DNA from: CALCCV01 sp964388665
GTDB taxonomy: Bacteria > Bdellovibrionota > Bdellovibrionia > Bdellovibrionales > Bdellovibrionaceae
DNA length: 11,124 nucleotides
Reading direction: 5' to 3'
Assembly (NCBI GenBank): GCA_964388665.1
Contig: CAYMBJ010000102.1
Coordinates: forward strand, 1-11,124
Position numbers and translations under genes: made by a program. Positions 7,822 through 11,124 of this stretch are shown here, piece by piece (position 1 is the stretch's first letter; the number at the start of each line of letters is the position of its first letter). The notes beneath the pieces are model-generated. The model was given only the letters and a program-made list of their open reading frames with translations, ran no database searches and was not told the origin of the DNA.

Positions 7822-8716
7822 GGATGATGCGATTCTGATGTTCCTTTGGCGGCACAGAATTGCAACTTTTTTGGCGTTGAAAACAATTTTTTATCCGGAC
7901 GTCTCAAATCAACAAGCATATTTCAACCTGCGAAGGCTTCGGCGTGGGCAGTATTTACGGGTTGATCGCCTGGATGGAACTAAAAACATCACCTGGCGTC
8001 TGGATCTGCGTGGCTTTCAGTATCTTGCCGCCAATCATTTGCCAGAGCTGAGAACAAAGGGCTTTCGCCCTCAGAGTCCATATCATGACTTATTTGTCGC
8101 CGGTGTTCTTCTTGGCAGATGGGCAGTCCATCGGCCAAAGTGCGTGAAGATTATTACGGAGCAGGAATTGAATTCCCTTGAGCTTTCTTTTCTTCCACAG
8201 GAACTACGAAAAGAACGAGAGCGGCAGCCCGATGGCCTTTGGATTTTTCAGACTGGCAAGGTACAAATGGCGGTTGCACTGGAAGTTGAACTCTCTGGAA
8301 AATCAGACGCGCGATATGACCAGATCTGTTCATTTTATGCCAGCCAGACATTTTTTGAGCACGTCCTTTGGATCGTTAAGGATAAGTCACTAGCACAAAG
8401 AATCCTCGATGCCTCTCGCCGCCACGGAATACCACGCGAAGGTGTTCATCTTTTTATCTTACTTGGGGACTTCGAGAAATTGGGCTGGGATAGCAAATTT
8501 CAGAATAAGTCCCTAGAGAATGTGACACTGGATGCGTTTCTAAATCACAAGGCAGGATCAATCTTACCGGTAGGTGGTCACCCTCGGCTCACCTCTGAAT
8601 CACCTTTGAATCACCCTGAGATCACCAATGGGGAGGCCAGTCCGTTCCTTGATTTTCGAGTTTCTCTAGAGAATTTAGGGGCTTTGCGCGCAACGCAGGA
8701 ACGCAATTTTTCATGA
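7763..8716 (+). CDS. Replication-relaxation family protein, probable MOBC relaxase
   Basis: A 317-residue protein with an N-terminal winged-helix-like region (about 21-89) and a C-terminal PD-(D/E)XK-like domain. The conserved block reads PDGLW (156-160), then VALEVELSGKS (171-181), then ARYDQ. This gives D157, E174, E176, K180, R184 and Y185. Published mutagenesis of the pAD1 relaxase TraX (MOBC prototype), as I recall it, names D152, E170, E172, K176, R180 and Y181; from the first Glu on the spacings are identical. Such relaxases nick oriT and start strand transfer. I chose ATG 7763 (GGAG nine bases upstream). In-frame ATG 7748, ATG 7739 (AGGAAAG upstream) and TTG 7706 are alternatives. It overlaps the ATPase gene by about 59 bases. 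Its 3' end carries DNA repeats proposed as part of oriT. Confidence 0.75.
   Translation: MANSKTSQNKKRLNPILLSKDDAILMFLWRHRIATFLALKTIFYPDVSNQQAYFNLRRLRRGQYLRVDRLDGTKNITWRLDLRGFQYLAANHLPELRTKGFRPQSPYHDLFVAGVLLGRWAVHRPKCVKIITEQELNSLELSFLPQELRKERERQPDGLWIFQTGKVQMAVALEVELSGKSDARYDQICSFYASQTFFEHVLWIVKDKSLAQRILDASRRHGIPREGVHLFILLGDFEKLGWDSKFQNKSLENVTLDAFLNHKAGSILPVGGHPRLTSESPLNHPEITNGEASPFLDFRVSLENLGALRATQERNFS
8578..8626 (+). repeat. Five TCACC direct repeats at 11-bp intervals
   Basis: TCACC begins at 8578, 8589, 8600, 8611 and 8622. The 11-base units are TCACCCTCGGC, TCACCTCTGAA, TCACCTTTGAA and TCACCCTGAGA, with the fifth core followed by AATGGG. Units two and three differ at one base. Eleven is not a multiple of three, so the encoded residues do not repeat and the periodicity is a property of the DNA. 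Near-helical spacing puts each core on almost the same face, as expected for a protein-binding array. Confidence 0.85.
8662..8673. repeat. 12-bp perfect palindrome
   Basis: TTCTCTAGAGAA is its own reverse complement. It lies inside the relaxase coding sequence, between the iteron array and the stop codon. It could be a dimer-binding site in the candidate oriT. Confidence 0.6.
8684..8693. repeat. 10-bp perfect palindrome
   Basis: TTGCGCGCAA is its own reverse complement and lies 10 bp after the 12-bp palindrome. It runs into a short direct repeat AACGCA (8692 and 8700). It is a short site and could be chance, but it falls in the repeat-dense candidate oriT. Confidence 0.45.
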
Positions 8717-8719
8717 CTC

Positions 8720-8749
8720 AGTCTATATGGACCCTATTCCACATAGACT
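8720..8749. repeat. Imperfect inverted repeat after the relaxase gene
   Basis: The arms AGTCTATATGG (8720-8730) and CCACATAGACT (8739-8749) match at 10 of 11 positions around an 8-base centre, ACCCTATT. It starts four bases after the relaxase stop codon. No T-run follows, which argues against an intrinsic terminator. It is the best place to look for the nick site of the candidate oriT. The rest of the gap to 8836 has only a weak 7-bp inverted repeat, CTCGAAT (8754-8760) with ATTCGAG (8799-8805), and no clear promoter. Confidence 0.65.
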
Positions 8750-8836
8750 CTCTCTCGAATTCTTCAGCCTCTTACACACTCCCAGTCCCTATTGCCACAT
8801 TCGAGGCCCCTACAGATTTCACTACTGGAGAACAGA

Positions 8837-9079
8837 ATGAGGGTTCCTTACAAAGTTATATGCGCAGGCGGTCTTACTATCCTAATGTCCGCATGTACCT
8901 CCATCCAAAAGAAGAAGACAACCGAAACACTAAAAGAAGAATTCACGCCACGATTAAAAAGACCTGAAGTTAGGAAAATCTGGGTGCCAGATCAAATCAT
9001 TGGGGATGAGTACATCACCGGACATTGGAAGTACGTTCTGGAAAAAAATGCGGTCTGGGCAAAGGATGGTGGCCGATGA
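8837..9079 (+). CDS. Small lipoprotein, possible VirB7/TraV-like
   Basis: An 80-residue protein with a lipoprotein signal peptide: a basic start, a hydrophobic core and the box LMSAC with Cys20 as the lipidation site. Met at -3 is unusual but tolerated. After a lysine-rich linker comes a conserved-looking C-terminal segment, RKIWVPDQIIGDEYITGHW (46-64). In T4SS clusters, small outer-membrane lipoproteins (VirB7, TraV) pin the core complex to the outer membrane. The cluster has no other VirB7 candidate in the window, so this is plausible, but the position after the relaxase gene is not typical and I do not recognise the family. ATG 8837 has GGAG six bases upstream; an in-frame upstream ATG at 8792 would bury the signal peptide. 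Its TGA overlaps the next ATG. Confidence 0.65.
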   Translation: MRVPYKVICAGGLTILMSACTSIQKKKTTETLKEEFTPRLKRPEVRKIWVPDQIIGDEYITGHWKYVLEKNAVWAKDGGR

Positions 9080-9510
9080 GTGAGCCCAGCGAAAAGCGGC
9101 CCGCAAAATCCATTGAACGAGTGACAATTTCGGATGAAGTGAAACTGAAACTCCAAGCCCTTTGTGATCAAGCGAACCTTGCACTTCAGGGAATGGCCAC
9201 GATTTCAAAAAGCGATGTGGTCAATTTGATTTTAGAAGAACATGGCGGCACATTGAGCAAATCAGCAATCGACCGTTTACGAAGTGTTCACTTTGATGAG
9301 GTCCGGTTCGCCCAATGGATGGCAAACCGCCTCAAGAGCGCCAGACAATCCGGCGAGACCGTTTCGCTACTAGATCTTATTGAACGTGGTAAATCGCTCG
9401 TCTCAACACCACGAGAAAGGGCACCCAGGCGCATGAAGAGACGCAGTCGATCGGGTGCTGAGGAGACCGCATCTCAGAAAATCGACGTTCAGGAAGAATC
9501 AGAATCTTAA
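9076..9510 (+). CDS. Ribbon-helix-helix-like DNA-binding protein, possible relaxosome accessory factor
   Basis: A 144-residue protein. Residues 15-56 look like a ribbon-helix-helix fold: a strand RVTIS, a helix about 20-35, a turn, then SKSDVVNLILEEH (44-56). Ribbon-helix-helix proteins bind DNA as dimers and include relaxosome accessory proteins and autoregulators of plasmid operons. The middle is helical (67-108). Residues 112-126 form a strongly basic patch (RERAPRRMKRRSR) and the tail is acidic. ATG 9076 overlaps the lipoprotein stop and has AGGA nine bases upstream; an in-frame ATG at 9025 lies deep in the lipoprotein gene. Location about 330 bp from the candidate oriT suggests, but does not prove, a role in DNA processing. 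Partition or repressor functions are alternatives. Confidence 0.6.
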   Translation: MSEPSEKRPAKSIERVTISDEVKLKLQALCDQANLALQGMATISKSDVVNLILEEHGGTLSKSAIDRLRSVHFDEVRFAQWMANRLKSARQSGETVSLLDLIERGKSLVSTPRERAPRRMKRRSRSGAEETASQKIDVQEESES

Positions 9511-9562
9511 AGCCCCGCGTTTTTAAGCCCCGATTTCTTCTCCGTCTGGAGGAAACTTAAAA

Positions 9563-9772
9563 TTGGCAAAGCGTCGCAAATGGAATCCTCAGCCCTTTCA
9601 CTATTTTGAGCCGGTAAGTGAAGTGAAACGTACATTCATACTTGCTCAATTGGGCGAGTTGTTTTATAAAGAACTCTGTAGTCGCGAGCTGCAAGATCAA
9701 AACGCCTCATCCATCGCAACCAGATCCGAGAAAGTGCATCACAACTCGGAAAGGAAGGTTGCGAATGAATAA
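9563..9772 (+). CDS. Small protein of unknown function before the recombinases
   Basis: A 69-residue frame that I do not recognise. It starts with a basic segment (MAKRRKWNPQP), has a helical middle (VKRTFILAQLGELFYKELC, 21-39) and a hydrophilic tail. It has no signal peptide or membrane helix. The start is TTG with GGAGG at 9548-9552, ten bases upstream, a rather wide spacing. Its end overlaps the ATG of the dead recombinase gene by 8 bases (ATGAATAA). The good ribosome site and the tight overlap are the reasons for treating it as real. The 52-bp gap before it contains AAGCCCCG twice (9510-9517, 9525-9532) and no clear terminator or promoter. Confidence 0.5.
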   Translation: MAKRRKWNPQPFHYFEPVSEVKRTFILAQLGELFYKELCSRELQDQNASSIATRSEKVHHNSERKVANE

Positions 9773-10145
9773 CCCTATTCACGTCGCATTTTATTTGAGA
9801 TCTGCTAGCGGAAGCCCGGCAGATCTGCAACTTCAGCAAAGAAAAATTGAGAAGGAATTCGCTCGGCACGGATTCGAATCTCAAGATTGTTTGGTCAGCA
9901 TTTTTGCTGACTCCCATCGCTCCCTTGCTGGCATTGGACCCGAACTCCTTCAACTCATCCAAGAAATTAAAAACCAAAAAATTGATGTCGTGATGGTTTC
10001 AAAAATGAATCGAGTTGCCAGCTCGTCAAAAGGCTACACATCATTCTTCAATCTGTTGGCGGCTCACAAAGTGAGATTCATCAGCGAGAACGAAAACGTC
10101 GACTCTTCGAAATGGTGGCAGGAGGCGGCAAATGAAATCCGCTAA
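9765..10145 (+). CDS. Degenerate serine-recombinase N-terminal domain protein
   Basis: A 126-residue protein with the outline of a resolvase N-terminal domain and nothing after it. Alignable blocks are VAFYLRSAS (7-15), the region PELLQLIQEIKNQ (59-71), IDVVMVSKMNRV (73-84) and then FFNLLAAHKVRFIS. The pattern YxRxS of active enzymes reads YLRSA here: the catalytic Ser position (two after Arg12) is Ala14. The Arg before PEL is Gly58, and the second Arg of the SRxxR block is Ser. It therefore probably cannot cut DNA. It may bind or regulate the adjacent recombinase, or be decaying. ATG 9765 has AAGGAAGG (9751-9758) six bases upstream; the frame is open from 9642 but that start lacks support. 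It overlaps the next gene by 14 bases. Confidence 0.65.
   Translation: MNNPIHVAFYLRSASGSPADLQLQQRKIEKEFARHGFESQDCLVSIFADSHRSLAGIGPELLQLIQEIKNQKIDVVMVSKMNRVASSSKGYTSFFNLLAAHKVRFISENENVDSSKWWQEAANEIR
10120..10125 (+). promoter_or_regulatory. Strong ribosome binding site for the recombinase at 10132
   Basis: AGGAGG lies six bases before ATG 10132, inside the end of the preceding gene. It fixes the recombinase start and suggests coupled but efficient translation. Confidence 0.6.
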
Positions 10146-11097
10146 AGTCCATAAGATTGGCCTATACATCAGGGTCTCAACGGAAGAGCAGGCCTCGAAT
10201 CCCGAGGGTTCCATCAGGAACCAGGAAGAGCGCCTACGGGCCGTAGTAAAACTTAAGAACATGGAAAGGCCTTTTGGTGAGATCAAATCGGTATACGTGG
10301 AAGCAAAGTCAGGAAAGGACACCAATCGGAGCGAGCTGCAAAAACTTCTGACTTCGATTCGAAAACGAGAAATTGATCTTGTCATGGTCACAGAACTTTC
10401 GCGTATTTCGCGATCCGTAAAGGACTTCGCTGAGATTTGGGAGATGATGCAAGCAAACAACTGCGGCTTCCTTTCTCTAAGAGAAAATTTCGATACGACC
10501 ACGGCTGCCGGGGAAATGGTGCTGCTGATAGTAGCTTCCCTTGCCCAGTTTGAGCGTCGCCAGATTTCAGAGCGCGTGACGGCAAACTTTGCAGCCCGAG
10601 CAAAACGCGGACTCTTTAACGGCGGTGCCATTCCTTATGGATACAAACGTATTGAGGACAGATCGGGATATCTTGATATCGACGAGCAGGCCGCCGAAGT
10701 TGTAAAAAAGGCATTTTCCGCATTCATTCGTGAGGGCGCATTGATGCCGGCAGCTCGCTGGCTTAATGAACAGGGTATTCTCATGAAGAAAGACCGGGAG
10801 TGCGGCGGTAATCGAAAACGCATGGGATATTTTACGATCGATAACCTTCAGGCAATGATTCGAAACAAGATGTATGTTGGAATCAAATCCTTTCGGCAGG
10901 AGGGAGAGGCGCAGGAGTCCGATGCGGTCTGGGCACCAATCATTGATAGAGACACGTTTGATATGGCAAATGAGGTTTTATCCAAAAATAAAAAACTCAC
11001 AAAGCTCAATGCTGAGGGAAAGAACTCTCGTTATCCTTATATGCTCTCAACGCTAGTCTTCTGTAAAACCCCGGATCGGCGGATTGCAGTAAATTAA
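10132..11097 (+). CDS. Serine recombinase, C-terminally short
   Basis: A 321-residue site-specific recombinase of the large serine type. The resolvase domain (about 8-155) has YIRVSTEEQ with catalytic Ser16, NRSEL with Arg66, SRISRS (90-95) and the helix AQFERRQISERV (138-149). A recombinase DNA-binding domain follows (GGAIPYGYKR at 164-173, through WAPIIDRDTF at 267-276). The protein then ends at YMLSTLVFCKTPDRR and a few more residues, where family members continue with a CxxC zinc ribbon and coiled coil to roughly 450-550 residues. Only the first Cys (311) is present, and no other frame continues it. It may be truncated or a naturally short form. Such enzymes integrate, excise or resolve mobile elements. 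The start ATG 10132 has AGGAGG upstream. Confidence 0.85.
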   Translation: MKSAKVHKIGLYIRVSTEEQASNPEGSIRNQEERLRAVVKLKNMERPFGEIKSVYVEAKSGKDTNRSELQKLLTSIRKREIDLVMVTELSRISRSVKDFAEIWEMMQANNCGFLSLRENFDTTTAAGEMVLLIVASLAQFERRQISERVTANFAARAKRGLFNGGAIPYGYKRIEDRSGYLDIDEQAAEVVKKAFSAFIREGALMPAARWLNEQGILMKKDRECGGNRKRMGYFTIDNLQAMIRNKMYVGIKSFRQEGEAQESDAVWAPIIDRDTFDMANEVLSKNKKLTKLNAEGKNSRYPYMLSTLVFCKTPDRRIAVN

Positions 11098-11110
11098 AAT
11101 CTATAGATTT
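11097..11110. repeat. 14-bp perfect palindrome at the recombinase stop
   Basis: AAATCTATAGATTT is its own reverse complement and begins on the last base of the recombinase TAA. With one mismatch the arms extend two more bases each side. It is AT-rich and lacks a proper T-run, so it is a weak terminator at best. A recombination core or an operator is possible; nothing else in the last 14 bases was recognised. Confidence 0.5.
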
Positions 11111-11124
11111 CAATCAGGAAAGTG

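Larger units (their letters stand above)
8578..8749. other. Candidate origin of transfer (oriT)
   Basis: This 172-bp stretch spans the 3' end of the relaxase gene and the first part of the gap after it. It combines five TCACC direct repeats at exact 11-bp spacing (8578-8626), perfect palindromes at 8662-8673 and 8684-8693, and an imperfect 11-bp inverted repeat (8720-8749). The transfer origin of pAD1, served by a MOBC relaxase, is described as an inverted repeat containing the nick site beside short direct repeats bound by the relaxase. The match in layout and in relaxase type is the basis of the call. No nick site can be assigned from sequence alone. A replication origin with iterons is the main alternative. 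Confidence 0.55.

Noticed and set aside
8713..8967. An 84-codon frame starting in an ATGA overlap with the relaxase stop
   Set aside because: It overlaps the lipoprotein gene in another frame, has no good ribosome site at the proper distance and no recognisable features. The lipoprotein frame has a signal peptide, lipobox and GGAG site. Its first part also covers the candidate oriT repeat.
9509..9532. Duplicated AAGCCCCG in the gap after the ribbon-helix-helix gene
   Set aside because: There are only two short copies, with no stem, no regular array and no nearby partner site. Chance is a sufficient explanation.
10041..10631. A 196-codon open frame on the minus strand
   Set aside because: It is antisense to two recombinase genes with clear motifs. 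It is a shadow of their codon use.
1..11124. CRISPR arrays, tRNA or rRNA genes, insertion sequences
   Set aside because: None seen by eye: there are no repeat-spacer units beyond the 11-bp array, no cloverleaf-like sequence, no DDE transposase motifs and no terminal repeats flanking a gene.

Overview
The window looks like the transfer module of a conjugative plasmid or integrative conjugative element from a Gram-negative bacterium. Evidence for two membranes is a VirB5-like secreted protein, VirB8/9/10-like envelope proteins and a lipoprotein. The host cannot be named from the sequence; my unproven impression is a Bdellovibrio-like or other former deltaproteobacterial lineage. All genes are on the + strand and most overlap or abut, so they probably form one long transcript or a few.

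Bases 1-123 are a non-coding leader with three successive inverted repeats before the first gene. Bases 124-6340 encode a type IV secretion (mating-pair formation) apparatus in the virB order: TraL/VirB3, TraC/VirB4 ATPase, VirB5/TrbJ-like, VirB6/TrbL-like, TraE/VirB8-like, a short VirB9/TraK-like N-terminal domain, and TraB/VirB10-like. Pilin (VirB2), lytic transglycosylase (VirB1) and VirB11 are not in the window.

Bases 6337-9510 are the DNA-processing part. They hold a membrane-anchored FtsK/SpoIIIE-type ATPase (probable coupling protein), a replication-relaxation family protein carrying the residue pattern of MOBC relaxases, a small lipoprotein (VirB7-like candidate) and a basic ribbon-helix-helix-like protein. 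The 3' end of the relaxase gene and the gap after it (8578-8749) contain five TCACC repeats at exactly 11-bp spacing, two perfect palindromes and an imperfect 11-bp inverted repeat. Short direct repeats beside an inverted repeat, next to a MOBC relaxase gene, is the published layout of the pAD1 transfer origin, so I propose this region as oriT.

Bases 9563-11097 are a recombination part: a small protein of unknown function, a 126-residue serine-recombinase N-terminal domain that has lost its catalytic residues, and a serine recombinase with intact catalytic residues that stops inside its zinc-ribbon region. A 14-bp perfect palindrome overlaps the last base of its stop codon.

Expected cooperation: the relaxase, perhaps helped by the ribbon-helix-helix protein, nicks oriT; the FtsK-like ATPase delivers the strand to the channel; and the recombinases, if functional, serve integration/excision or resolution. 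The most notable points are the MOBC relaxase with its candidate oriT, the mix of an F/virB-like channel with an FtsK-type coupling ATPase, the minimal VirB9-like protein and the paired dead/active-type serine recombinases.
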